In this document: one piece after another, positions 45,315-53,506 of the stretch
How positions within the stretch are numbered: the stretch's first letter is position 1
How the letters are laid out: every line of letters begins with the position of its first letter
DNA from: Collinsella sp. BG-O-102
GTDB lineage: Bacteria > Actinomycetota > Coriobacteriia > Coriobacteriales > Coriobacteriaceae
DNA length: 64,000 nt
Assembly: GCF_023656745.1 (NCBI RefSeq)
Contig: NZ_JAMOKO010000005.1
Span: 1 to 64,000, forward strand
Direction of reading: 5' to 3'
Notes under the pieces: generated by a model
Told to the model about the DNA's origin: nothing
What the model saw: the letters and a program-made list of their open reading frames with translations, nothing else
Databases searched by the model: none
Program-made: the position numbers and the translations under genes

Positions 45315-46610
45315 ATGCTCGCCTTTTTACAAACCAACACACCCATCGTGATCTTCAACCAGATTGTCGTCACGCTGCTCACGGTCTGCTTTCTGTACCA
45401 GGTGGTCTTCTTTGTCATTGGCGCTCTTCGTGGCGAGGTCGCGCCTCCCAAGGCCAAAAAACTCCATCGCTATGCCTTCTTTATCGCGGCGCATAACGAG
45501 GAAGCCGTAATTGCCAATCTCGTACGCTCCATCAAGGACCAGGACTATCCGTCCGAGCTTATCGAGGTCTTTGTCGTTGCCGATGCCTGCACCGACAACA
45601 CGGCGCAGCTCGCGCGCGAGGCCGGTGCCATTGTTTACGAGCGCAATGACCTGGCCCGCAAGGGCAAGAGCTGGGTCATGGACTTTGGCTTCGACCGCAT
45701 TCTCAACGAGTATCCCGACACGTTTGAGGGCTACTTTATCTTCGATGCCGATAACGTTATCTCCCGCGATTACGTTTCCAAGATGAATGATGCCTTTGAC
45801 CAGGGCTTCCATGTGGTCACGAGCTATCGCAATTCCAAGAACTTCGGCAGCTCGTGGATCTCGGCTGCTAATGCCACGTGGTATCTACGCGAGGCGCGCT
45901 TCCTCAACAACGCGCGTAATATCTGCAAGACGTCCTGCGCTGTTTCGGGTTCGGGCTACCTCATCTCCGCCAGCGTTATCGAGGGCATGCACGGTTGGCA
46001 GTTCCACACGCTGACCGAGGACATTCAGTTCACCACGTTCTGCGCCATTCACGGCATTCGCATTGGCTATGCGCCGGCGGAGTTCTTTGACGAACAACCC
46101 GTGACGTTTAAGGCGTCCTGGAAACAGCGCATGCGTTGGACCAAGGGCTTCTACCAGGTGTTCTTTACTTACGGTAAGCACCTGGTCAAGTCGACCTTCC
46201 GCTACCATCGCTTTGCCGCCTACGACATGTTCATGACGATCGCCCCGGGTATGCTGCTGTCGCTCATCTCGATGCTCGCCAATGCGACGTTCCTGATCGT
46301 GGGTGGACTCTCGCACGGCTTTTTGGCTACCGAAGTCGAGATGCAGGCCTGTGCCGCTTCGCTCATTATGACCTTCGCCATGATGTATCTGACTTTCTTT
46401 ATCCTGGCGCTGCTCACGACTATCTTTGAGTACAAGCACATTCACTGCGCGCAAAAGTGGCGTCTGGTGACTAACCTGTTTACCTTCCCGATCTTTATGT
46501 TCAGCTATATCCCCATCACGGTGGCCGCGCTGTTCCTGAAGGTCGACTGGGTTCCTACCCAGCATGCCGTAAACGTCACCCTCGACGAGGTCATGCAAGG
46601 CGCCAAATAA
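45315..46610 (+). CDS. Membrane glycosyltransferase family 2
   Basis: The 431 aa product looks like a processive GT2 enzyme (cellulose/poly-N-acetylglucosamine synthase type) making or transferring a surface glycan. It has an N-terminal TM helix (about 10-38), the catalytic domain with AAHNEEAVIANLVRSI, VVADACTDNT, FDADNVISRDY (DxD), LTEDIQFT and QRMRWTKGFYQ (QxxRW), and three or four C-terminal TM segments. The ATG at 45315 has GGGAG 5 nt upstream; a TTG at 45300 is in frame. No partner export genes are adjacent. Confidence 0.88.
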   Translation: MLAFLQTNTPIVIFNQIVVTLLTVCFLYQVVFFVIGALRGEVAPPKAKKLHRYAFFIAAHNEEAVIANLVRSIKDQDYPSELIEVFVVADACTDNTAQLAREAGAIVYERNDLARKGKSWVMDFGFDRILNEYPDTFEGYFIFDADNVISRDYVSKMNDAFDQGFHVVTSYRNSKNFGSSWISAANATWYLREARFLNNARNICKTSCAVSGSGYLISASVIEGMHGWQFHTLTEDIQFTTFCAIHGIRIGYAPAEFFDEQPVTFKASWKQRMRWTKGFYQVFFTYGKHLVKSTFRYHRFAAYDMFMTIAPGMLLSLISMLANATFLIVGGLSHGFLATEVEMQACAASLIMTFAMMYLTFFILALLTTIFEYKHIHCAQKWRLVTNLFTFPIFMFSYIPITVAALFLKVDWVPTQHAVNVTLDEVMQGAK

Positions 46611-46620
46611 CCACCACCAA

Positions 46621-46660
46621 AACCACCGCAAAGGGGACAGGCACCTTTGTGGTGGTTTTT
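46621..46660 (+). terminator. Terminator of the glycosyltransferase gene, REP-like
   Basis: AACCACCGCAAAGG (46621-46634) pairs with CCTTTGTGGTGGTT (46644-46657), with one G-U pair, and runs into TTTTTG. The loop region contains GGGGACAGGCACC, a motif like the other GGGAC palindromes in this window. Confidence 0.8.
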
Positions 46661-46691
46661 GCTTTTGCGATGCAGCTCGAGGAGGTACTCG

Positions 46692-47114
46692 ATGTTTTAT
46701 ATCCCGTTTTGGATTTGCATCTTTGCCGGCGCGGCGATTGATGCCCGTCAGCGACGTTTTCCCAATGAACTTGCCGGTGCGTGTGCGGTGACGGCGTTAG
46801 TGGGCGTTTGGCTCGACAAAGGCGTTAACACAGCGCTTGACCACGCGGGTCTTGCCGTCATTGTGTATCTTGCTCTCGTGCTGACTGAGTCCCTCTGGCG
46901 TCGTCTTCGCCAAATCCCGGGCATCGGCATGGGGGATGCCAAGGCGCTCTTCGCGCTTTGCACGCTCGACCCTATGGGTGGCATCGTGGCATTTGCCGTC
47001 GCACTCCTGGCTCTGGCCCTTTCCTGCCTCTTCACAAAATCGCGCTCCCTGCCATTGCTCCCGTTTTTAGTGCCGATTTTTGCCATAATCGAGGTCGTGG
47101 GCTGCACTTTGTAA
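46692..47114 (+). CDS. Small A24-type prepilin peptidase
   Basis: The 140 aa product is an integral membrane aspartyl protease without the N-terminal methylase domain. The two catalytic Asp motifs are AAIDARQRRFPN and GIGMGDAKALFAL (GxGD). Hydrophobic segments alternate through the length. The ATG at 46692 has GGAGG 6 nt upstream. No pilin or secretion ATPase genes are adjacent, so the substrates must be encoded elsewhere. Confidence 0.85.
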   Translation: MFYIPFWICIFAGAAIDARQRRFPNELAGACAVTALVGVWLDKGVNTALDHAGLAVIVYLALVLTESLWRRLRQIPGIGMGDAKALFALCTLDPMGGIVAFAVALLALALSCLFTKSRSLPLLPFLVPIFAIIEVVGCTL

Positions 47115-47145
47115 CCGATTGCGCATCCTTCTTAAGGAGCATGCC

Positions 47146-48393
47146 ATGGAATCTAATCAAGAAACGGCCGTCATTAAGGCGCGCATGGACCGTATTCCCT
47201 CAGCGTTGTCGCCCGAACTTGTCGAGCGCATTGCCGCCGATCGTGCTTCGGGCTATGTCAACCCGTATCGTTGCAACGACGATCAGGTCATTCGTCGTAT
47301 TGATCGCGCCGCCGACAAAGGCACGCTTATGCGTCCGGCGTTTATGCGCGATACCGAAAAGATACTTCATCTTCCGGCGTACACCCGTTATGCAGGCAAA
47401 ACGCAGGTCTTTAGCTTCCGTAGCAATGACGATCTGTCACGCCGCGGTTTGCACGTGCAGCTTGTCTCGCGCATTGCGCGCGATATCGGTCGCGCCCTGG
47501 GGCTCAATTGCGATCTGATCGAGGCGATTGGCCTGGGTCACGACTTGGGACACACGCCTTTCGGCCATGCCGGCGAGCGCTTCCTCAACGATATCTATCA
47601 TGAGCGTACGGGGCGTTATTTTTTCCATAACGTGCAGTCGGTCCGCGTGCTCGACACACTGTACGGCCGCAACGTGTCGCTCCAGACGCTCGACGGCGTG
47701 CTATGCCATAACGGCGAGTACGAGCAGCGTGTGTTTGAGCTCTCGGACATGAGCTCCTTTGACCAGTTTGACCAGACGGTTGAGGATTGCATTGCCACGG
47801 GCTATAGCGCAATTGGGCATCTGCGTCCCATGACGCTCGAGGGCTGCGTCGTTCGCATCTCGGATATTCTTGCCTACGTCGGTCGTGACCGTCAGGATGC
47901 GATCGCGGCGGGCCTGCTGTCACCCGACGCTTTTGATGATGGCCGGGGCGGTGCCTACAACAGTTGGATCCTCACGCATGCCTCCATCGATATCGTTGAG
48001 CACAGCTATGGTAAGCCGCGCATCGAGATGAGCGAGGACCTGTTTGAGGAAATCCGCCGAGCCAAGCGCGAGAACTACGAGAAGATCTATAGCAAGGGCG
48101 GTATCGAAGGCGATTCCGAGGTGGAGCTGCGCGAAGCCTTCGAAAAGCTTTACGATCGTTGCCTGCAGGATATAAACGAAGGTGACGAGTCTTCGTATAT
48201 CTTTAAGCACCACATTTCTCGCATCGAGCAGCAGCTTTCCTACTACGATCGCGCCTATGCCTGGCAGAACGATAAGGACCAGGCGGTCGTGGATTACATT
48301 GCGAGCATGACGGACGGTTATTTCTGCGAGCTCACGAGCAAGCTGTTTCCGGGATTGAAGTTTCCGCACCGTACCTATATTAACGAACGGTAG
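47146..48393 (+). CDS. Deoxyguanosinetriphosphate triphosphohydrolase-like HD protein
   Basis: HD-domain nucleotide hydrolase that likely removes triphosphate from dNTPs. The 415 aa product has the HD signature GLGHDLGHTPFGHAGE, VLCHNGEYE and CVVRISDILAYVGRD, as in bacterial dGTPase-like proteins. The ATG at 47146 has AAGGAG 6 nt upstream. The prepilin peptidase gene ends 31 nt before; the pairing has no obvious logic. Confidence 0.88.
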   Translation: MESNQETAVIKARMDRIPSALSPELVERIAADRASGYVNPYRCNDDQVIRRIDRAADKGTLMRPAFMRDTEKILHLPAYTRYAGKTQVFSFRSNDDLSRRGLHVQLVSRIARDIGRALGLNCDLIEAIGLGHDLGHTPFGHAGERFLNDIYHERTGRYFFHNVQSVRVLDTLYGRNVSLQTLDGVLCHNGEYEQRVFELSDMSSFDQFDQTVEDCIATGYSAIGHLRPMTLEGCVVRISDILAYVGRDRQDAIAAGLLSPDAFDDGRGGAYNSWILTHASIDIVEHSYGKPRIEMSEDLFEEIRRAKRENYEKIYSKGGIEGDSEVELREAFEKLYDRCLQDINEGDESSYIFKHHISRIEQQLSYYDRAYAWQNDKDQAVVDYIASMTDGYFCELTSKLFPGLKFPHRTYINER

Positions 48394-48447
48394 TTCGTAT
48401 AAATTCGGTATACTGTTAGTGGAAAACGTTTTTGATTGATACACGGG

Positions 48448-49803
48448 ATGGCTATGGACGACCTTTTTTCTGCTTCGACGCGCGAGCGTTCCTTTCAGAA
48501 TGCGCCGCTTGCGGTGCGCATGCGCCCCAATTCGCTCGACGAGTACGTGGGCCAGCAAAAGGCCGTCGGTAAGGGTTCATGGCTGCGTGCCGCGATCGAG
48601 CACGACGTGCTTTCGAGCGTGATTCTGTACGGGCCTGCCGGTACGGGCAAGACGACGCTGGCCCACATTATCGCCAACCATACCAAGAGCGAGTTTGTCG
48701 AGGTCAGCGCCGTCACGGGTACCGTGAAGGACCTGCGTCGTGTGATTGATGAGGCCAAGACGCGCCTGAATACGTACGACCGCCGCACCATTCTATTCAT
48801 CGATGAGATTCACCGCTTCTCTAAGTCGCAGCAGGATGCCTTGCTGCATGCAGTTGAGAACCGTACCGTCATTATGATTGGCGCTACGACAGAGAACCCG
48901 TACTTCGAGGTCAACTCGGCACTGCTCTCACGTGGTCGCGTCGTGGAGCTTGAGCATCTGAAGGATGAGGATATCGCCACGCTTATTGAACGTGCGCTTG
49001 AGGCACCGCAGGGTTTGAACGGTAAGTTCTCGGCCGATGAGGATACGGTCAAGACCATTTGCACGCTGGCAGCGGGTGACGCTCGCTCGGCGCTCACGAC
49101 GCTTGAGCTTGCGAGCGAGATTGCCGTCACGCGTCCCGATACCGAGGGAACGCCAGCGCCTGCGGCGGGGGAGCGCTATCCCATCACCGTGGATGACGTG
49201 AAGATCGCCAACCCGCGTCGCGGCTTTACGTATGACAAAAACGGCGACATGCACTACGACATCATCAGTGCGTTTATTAAGTCTATGCGCGGTAGCGACC
49301 CCGATGCCACGATCTATTGGCTCGCGCGCATGATCGATGCTGGGGAGGATCCTAAGTTTATCGCTCGCCGCATTATGATTCACGCTTCTGAGGATGTTGG
49401 CAACGCCGACCCGCAGGCGCTTTTGGTGGCGCATGCTGCCTTTAAATCTGCTGAAGTTATTGGCTATCCTGAATGTCGCATTAACCTTGCACAAGCTGCG
49501 CTCTATGTGTGCTTGGCGCCCAAGTCCAATGCGTGCGAGGCCTCGATCGATGCGGCGCTAGCCGATATCCACAGCAGTGGTCTTCGCGAGGTGCCCAGCT
49601 ACCTGCGCGATCGCCATCGCCCGGGCAGCGATGAATACGGTGTGTATAAGTATCCGCACGATTATCCCGAAGGCTGGGTCGATCAGCGCTATTTGCCCGA
49701 AGGCTTGGAACGCGGTGCATTTTGGCAGCCTGCCGGCCGCGGTTGGGAAGAATGGCGCGTAGAGCAAAGTGAACGCGACCGCAGCGGGAATGCACCGAAG
49801 TAG
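48448..49803 (+). CDS. rarA: Replication-associated recombination protein A (RarA/MgsA)
   Basis: AAA+ ATPase of the clamp-loader type acting at stalled forks. The 451 aa product has LAVRMRPNSLDEYVGQ, Walker A GPAGTGKTTL, Walker B FIDEIHRFSKSQQD, the sensor TTENPYFEVNSALLSR, and the C-terminal tetramerisation region with DPKFIARRIMIHASEDVGNADP. In-frame starts at 48436, 48448 and 48454 are possible; ATG 48448 is a compromise. TATACT (48409-48414) may be a -10 box. Confidence 0.94.
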   Translation: MAMDDLFSASTRERSFQNAPLAVRMRPNSLDEYVGQQKAVGKGSWLRAAIEHDVLSSVILYGPAGTGKTTLAHIIANHTKSEFVEVSAVTGTVKDLRRVIDEAKTRLNTYDRRTILFIDEIHRFSKSQQDALLHAVENRTVIMIGATTENPYFEVNSALLSRGRVVELEHLKDEDIATLIERALEAPQGLNGKFSADEDTVKTICTLAAGDARSALTTLELASEIAVTRPDTEGTPAPAAGERYPITVDDVKIANPRRGFTYDKNGDMHYDIISAFIKSMRGSDPDATIYWLARMIDAGEDPKFIARRIMIHASEDVGNADPQALLVAHAAFKSAEVIGYPECRINLAQAALYVCLAPKSNACEASIDAALADIHSSGLREVPSYLRDRHRPGSDEYGVYKYPHDYPEGWVDQRYLPEGLERGAFWQPAGRGWEEWRVEQSERDRSGNAPK

Positions 49804-49903
49804 CTGCTGATAATTTTGTCCCACGTTGCTGCTCATGGCATGTTCGGTCCCCTTTGGGGTACCATGGAAACCGTCTGTATATCGATTCCTTTGGGAGGCT
49901 TGT

Positions 49904-50494
49904 ATGAGTCCCATTCAAATCGCCCTGCTGCTGCTCGCTGTTGCCGGCGTGTGGGCCATCGTTGAGCTCGCGCTTACCCTGCGCAAGACCCGCACCGTTG
50001 TCGACTCGCTCGATAAGACCGTTAACGACCTCAACAACACCATCGCCGAGGCTCAGCCTGTGGTGGCAAAGCTCGATGGCGCTGTCGATGAGCTTACGCC
50101 GGCGCTTGCCCAGATGGAGCCGCTGCTTAAGTCGAGCAAGACGGCAGTTGATGCCCTTACCTCCAATCTCGTAGAGGTCGAAGCCGTGGTTCGCGACATT
50201 TCTGAGGTCACCGGTAGCATGGCCGAGGCCAGCAATGCTGTGTCGAGCGTGACTGATTCTGCGGCAGGTGCCGTGCAGAAACTCTTTAACAAGGTGAAGG
50301 CTCCCGCGGCCGACGCTGAGTGCAAGCTTTCCGCTGCCGAAGAAGCCGAGCAGCCGACCGAGCGTGTCCTGATTGGCGAAGCCGGGGACGATGTCGCTGC
50401 TGGTGACAATGATGCACAGAAGCCTGCTGCTAAAGCAGCCCAGTATTACACCTACACGCCCGCCGAGACCTCTGAGGAGTCCTGCGATGAGTAG
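49904..50494 (+). CDS. DUF948-like membrane-anchored coiled-coil protein
   Basis: The 196 aa product has one N-terminal TM helix (about 4-22, IALLLLAVAGVWAIVEL), then a long heptad-rich helix (about 30-125) with repeated Val/Leu/Ala spacing as in DUF948 (methyl-accepting-protein-like) proteins, and an acidic, Ala-rich tail. Function unknown. The ATG at 49904 has GGGAGG 5 nt upstream. It overlaps the next gene by 8 nt and begins a four-gene group with an RsbW-like protein, a sigma factor and an AI-2E family permease, so a role in envelope stress sensing is possible but inferred. Confidence 0.8.
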   Translation: MSPIQIALLLLAVAGVWAIVELALTLRKTRTVVDSLDKTVNDLNNTIAEAQPVVAKLDGAVDELTPALAQMEPLLKSSKTAVDALTSNLVEVEAVVRDISEVTGSMAEASNAVSSVTDSAAGAVQKLFNKVKAPAADAECKLSAAEEAEQPTERVLIGEAGDDVAAGDNDAQKPAAKAAQYYTYTPAETSEESCDE

Positions 50495-50864
50495 CGAAGC
50501 AACTTGCCCCATTACGCTGACCGTTGCCGGCGACCCGCGTCTGGCGCGCCTTGTGCGCATGACGGCGGCAAATGTCGGTGCGCTCTGCTCCATGTCCGTC
50601 GATCGCATCGAGGACATTCGTATGGCTGCCGAGGAAGCATTTATTTTCGGCTGCACGGCTGTTGATTCCGATGACATCTCGATCAAATTCGATGTCGACG
50701 AATCTCACGTTGGCATGACCTTTACCTTTGGCGACCAGGCCACCGTCGACGAGGATGACCAGGCCGCTGTGTATGCCGAGCTCATTTTGGCGAGCGTGTG
50801 CGACTCCTACGAAAAGACTGCGGCGCCCCTGACGCTTTCCCTCGACCTCAAGGCGGATATCTAA
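50487..50864 (+). CDS. Degenerate RsbW/SpoIIAB-like protein
   Basis: The 125 aa product lies directly before a SigB/F-type sigma factor, the usual place for its anti-sigma kinase. Its middle, SVDRIEDIRMAAEEAF, fits the helix that carries the catalytic Glu (Glu50) in RsbW/SpoIIAB, but the Mg-binding Asn of the N-box is Phe54 and no DxGxG (G1) or G2 glycine loop is visible after it. It may bind sigma without ATP-dependent switching. AGGAG lies 7 nt before the ATG. No RsbV-like partner is nearby. Confidence 0.7.
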   Translation: MSSEATCPITLTVAGDPRLARLVRMTAANVGALCSMSVDRIEDIRMAAEEAFIFGCTAVDSDDISIKFDVDESHVGMTFTFGDQATVDEDDQAAVYAELILASVCDSYEKTAAPLTLSLDLKADI

Positions 50865-50865
50865 T

Positions 50866-51657
50866 ATGACCGAACGTTCCCGGAGCGGTAAGACCGCTTG
50901 GGACAAGGAGAAAACCCGCGAGCTGTTTCGTCGCTATAAAGAGACCGGTGACCCGGACGCACGCGAGCAGCTCGTCATGTCCCACATGAACCTGGTAAGG
51001 TTTCTTGCCAACAAGTTTAAGAACCGCGGCGAGCCGCTCGATGACCTGATGCAGGTTGGTTATTTGGGCCTGCTCAAGGCTATCGACCGCTTTGACCCTG
51101 AGCGCGGACTCGAGTTCACCACGTTTGCCACGCCTACCATCCTGGGCGAGATCAAGCGTCACTTCCGTGATAAGGGCTGGAGCGTGCGCGTGCCGCGCCG
51201 TTTGCAGGAGCTTTCTGCCAAGGTCAACCAGGCCACCGACAAGCTCACCAATGAGTTGCAGCGCTCGCCTAAGGTTGAAGAAATCGCTGAGTACCTGGGT
51301 GTGACCGTCGACGAGGTGCTGGAGGCCATGGAATCGTCTTCGGCCTATACCTCGGTGCCCATCGAGGCTCCTGGCGCGTCCGATTCCGATGATGCCCCCT
51401 CGATTCTCGACCGCTATGCCGATGACGACAACGAGCTCGATTTTACCGATGACCGCCTGGTGATCGAGGAAGCCATCCGCGATTTCTCGCCGCGTGAGCG
51501 TGAGGTTATCGAGCTGCGCTTTGTGAAGGGCATGACCCAGATCGAGATCGCCAAGAAGCTGGGTATCTCGCAGGTGCAGGTTTCGCGCCTGCTGCGCCGT
51601 ACCCTTAAGAAGATACAGGACAAGATCGACCCCGACGGAGTGATGGTTCGTTCATGA
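50866..51657 (+). CDS. SigB/SigF/SigG-family RNA polymerase sigma factor
   Basis: Alternative sigma-70 factor. The 263 aa product has region 2 (MSHMNLVRFLANKFKNRG, DLMQVGYLGLLKAIDRFDP, EFTTFATPTILGEIKRHFRD), region 3 (VRVPRRLQELSAKV) and region 4 (LSPREREV-type DFSPREREVIELRFVKGMTQ, then IAKKLGISQVQVSRLLRR). An acidic insert separates regions 3 and 4. It starts 1 nt after the RsbW-like gene and overlaps the permease gene by 4 nt (ATGA). The regulon is probably general or envelope stress, by family analogy. Confidence 0.92.
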   Translation: MTERSRSGKTAWDKEKTRELFRRYKETGDPDAREQLVMSHMNLVRFLANKFKNRGEPLDDLMQVGYLGLLKAIDRFDPERGLEFTTFATPTILGEIKRHFRDKGWSVRVPRRLQELSAKVNQATDKLTNELQRSPKVEEIAEYLGVTVDEVLEAMESSSAYTSVPIEAPGASDSDDAPSILDRYADDDNELDFTDDRLVIEEAIRDFSPREREVIELRFVKGMTQIEIAKKLGISQVQVSRLLRRTLKKIQDKIDPDGVMVRS

Positions 51658-53066
51658 TTGAGCACCCCCAACAAACCGACCGCACGCTGCGCGATACTCG
51701 TATTCTGACGCTTCGCATTTGGGCTGTCGTTGGCTGCATTGTCATCGCAGCCGTCATCTTTAACCTTATGGGTATCCTGGCGCCTGTTATCGAGTTTCTC
51801 GCTGTCGGTTCCATCATCGCTTTTGTGATGTCGCCGATCACTAACTGGCTCGAGCATCACGGCGTCGGTCGTGGCATCGGTTCGCTCATCGCGCTGATCG
51901 TGGTTGTGGCAGTGCTCGTTGGCGTCGTCTGCATCCTGTCGCCTATTTTGCTCGGTCAGATTATGGAAGTCCTGAGCCGTCTGCCTGAGCAGCTTCGCGT
52001 TGCGGGCGGTGATCTCAACGAGATGATTTCGCACGCTAAGACGCTCAACAACACGCCGCTCAAGGAGTACCTGGACGATAATCTGTCCTCGCTGGTTACT
52101 GTGGCGTCCAAGTACGTATCGCAAATCGCCGCTGAGCTCGGTCGCGGCGTGTTCCCGCTGATCACCAACACGGCCTCGCAGCTGTTCGTAATCTTCCTGG
52201 GTTTGGTGCTTGCCTACTGGCTTGCCTGCGATTATCCCCGTATGCACCACGAGGTCTGTACCATCATCGGACAGGAAAAAGAGACCTCGTACCGCTTTAT
52301 GGTCGCGATTCTTTCGCGCTCGGTCGGCGGTTATATGCGCGGCATGGTCGTGACGTCCATCTGCGGTGGCATCCTCGCCTTTATCGGCTTTACGCTCATT
52401 GGCCATCCCTACGCGGCACTCATGGCCATCTTTACCGGCATCATGCACTTGGTCCCGGTTGTCGGTCCCTGGGTAAGCGCGGCTATCGCCACGGTGCTTG
52501 GCTTTATGTTCAGCCCCATGCTGGCGTTGTGGACGCTCGTTGTGACCATGGTGGCTCAAAACGTCACCGATAACGTCATTTCCCCCAAGGTCATGCAGAG
52601 TTCGGTGCAGGTGCATCCCATCATGAGCCTGACGGCCCTCGTTATTGGTTCGGCACTTATGGGTCCCATCGGCATGGTCATCGCCATTCCGCTGTGCGCG
52701 GCCCTCAAGGGCATTTTCGTCTACTACTTTGAGAACGAGACCGGTCGCCAGCTCGTGGCATACGACGGCGCTGTATTTAAGGGCACGCCATATCGCGATG
52801 CCGAGGGCAACCCGGTCGCCGCCTACGACGCGCTTGGAGACGATACGTTCATTTACGAGTCCGAGCTCATCGGCAACGAGACCGCGCCCGAGGCCCAGGC
52901 GATGCCCAAGCCCGAGCTCGAGAATCCCTGGATCAAGCTCTCGGGCCTGCAGCCCGATGCGACGAGCTTTTTCAAGAATCCCTTCGCCAAGGACGATGAC
53001 TCCAACTCGGACGACGATACCAAAACCGGCATCGACGGCTCCATGGACGATTCGGATTCCAAATAG
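51654..53066 (+). CDS. AI-2E family transporter
   Basis: The 470 aa integral membrane protein has about eight TM helices with the family pattern: two N-terminal helices, two more near 75-100, a soluble segment (about 105-165), then helices including VPVVGPWVSAAIATVLGF and the NVISPKVM motif. The family includes transporters of varied substrates. The C-terminal about 100 residues form a polar acidic cytoplasmic tail not typical of the family core. Last gene of the sigma-factor group. Confidence 0.9.
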   Translation: MIEHPQQTDRTLRDTRILTLRIWAVVGCIVIAAVIFNLMGILAPVIEFLAVGSIIAFVMSPITNWLEHHGVGRGIGSLIALIVVVAVLVGVVCILSPILLGQIMEVLSRLPEQLRVAGGDLNEMISHAKTLNNTPLKEYLDDNLSSLVTVASKYVSQIAAELGRGVFPLITNTASQLFVIFLGLVLAYWLACDYPRMHHEVCTIIGQEKETSYRFMVAILSRSVGGYMRGMVVTSICGGILAFIGFTLIGHPYAALMAIFTGIMHLVPVVGPWVSAAIATVLGFMFSPMLALWTLVVTMVAQNVTDNVISPKVMQSSVQVHPIMSLTALVIGSALMGPIGMVIAIPLCAALKGIFVYYFENETGRQLVAYDGAVFKGTPYRDAEGNPVAAYDALGDDTFIYESELIGNETAPEAQAMPKPELENPWIKLSGLQPDATSFFKNPFAKDDDSNSDDDTKTGIDGSMDDSDSK

Positions 53067-53072
53067 GCACCG

Positions 53073-53312
53073 CTAGCGTTTCTTGAAGTTGTAAATGACA
53101 AGAAACGCGAGAAAAGCGATTGATAAGGGGCCGGCTACATAGAAAAAGAGAACGTCAATTGCGCGTAGAGTGTAATAGGCTTTATCGCCGGACATTACTG
53201 CATACAATACGTAGCCAAATGCTGGTTGGTTTGCGTACCAGCAGGAGAAAGCCAAAAGCGCTAAAAGTGCTACAACCAGAAGTGCATTCAGGACAAATCG
53301 TTTGCTTTTCAT
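53073..53312 (-). CDS. Small membrane protein, unknown
   Basis: The 79 aa product starts MKSKRFVLNALLVV and has two hydrophobic segments (about 6-24 and 50-73) separated by a polar stretch, with a basic end (NFKKR). No family recognised. AAGGAG lies a few nt before the ATG on the minus strand; a longer frame to 53366 adds residues without a site. The coding sequence is visibly less GC-rich than its neighbours, hinting at recent acquisition. Confidence 0.6.
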   Translation of the reverse strand: MKSKRFVLNALLVVALLALLAFSCWYANQPAFGYVLYAVMSGDKAYYTLRAIDVLFFYVAGPLSIAFLAFLVIYNFKKR

Positions 53313-53404
53313 CGATCGCTCCTTCCGGGTGAATCTTATATGTAATTCTATAGTAGCCTTTTTCAATGCATCGCATACTCCTAAATAACGTGCACTTTCG
53401 CTGT

Positions 53405-53434
53405 AGGGTCGGCTTTATGTCGGCCCTCTTTTTT
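53405..53434 (+). terminator. Terminator upstream of alaS
   Basis: AGGGTCGGC (53405-53413) pairs with GTCGGCCCT (53419-53427), with two G-U pairs, followed by C and six T. Its last T residues are the first bases of the alaS -35 box. Confidence 0.7.
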
Positions 53435-53460
53435 GCACTTGCGCGGCGGGATGGTAATAT
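53433..53460 (+). promoter_or_regulatory. Promoter of alaS
   Basis: TTGCAC (53433-53438), 16 bp spacer, TAATAT (53455-53460), with TGG directly before the -10 box. The transcription start would lie near 53467, giving a leader of about 40 nt. Confidence 0.68.
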
Positions 53461-53506
53461 CGTTACGTTTGAACTGTTTCGATGTGAAACCGAGGAGATT
53501 CCCTCT

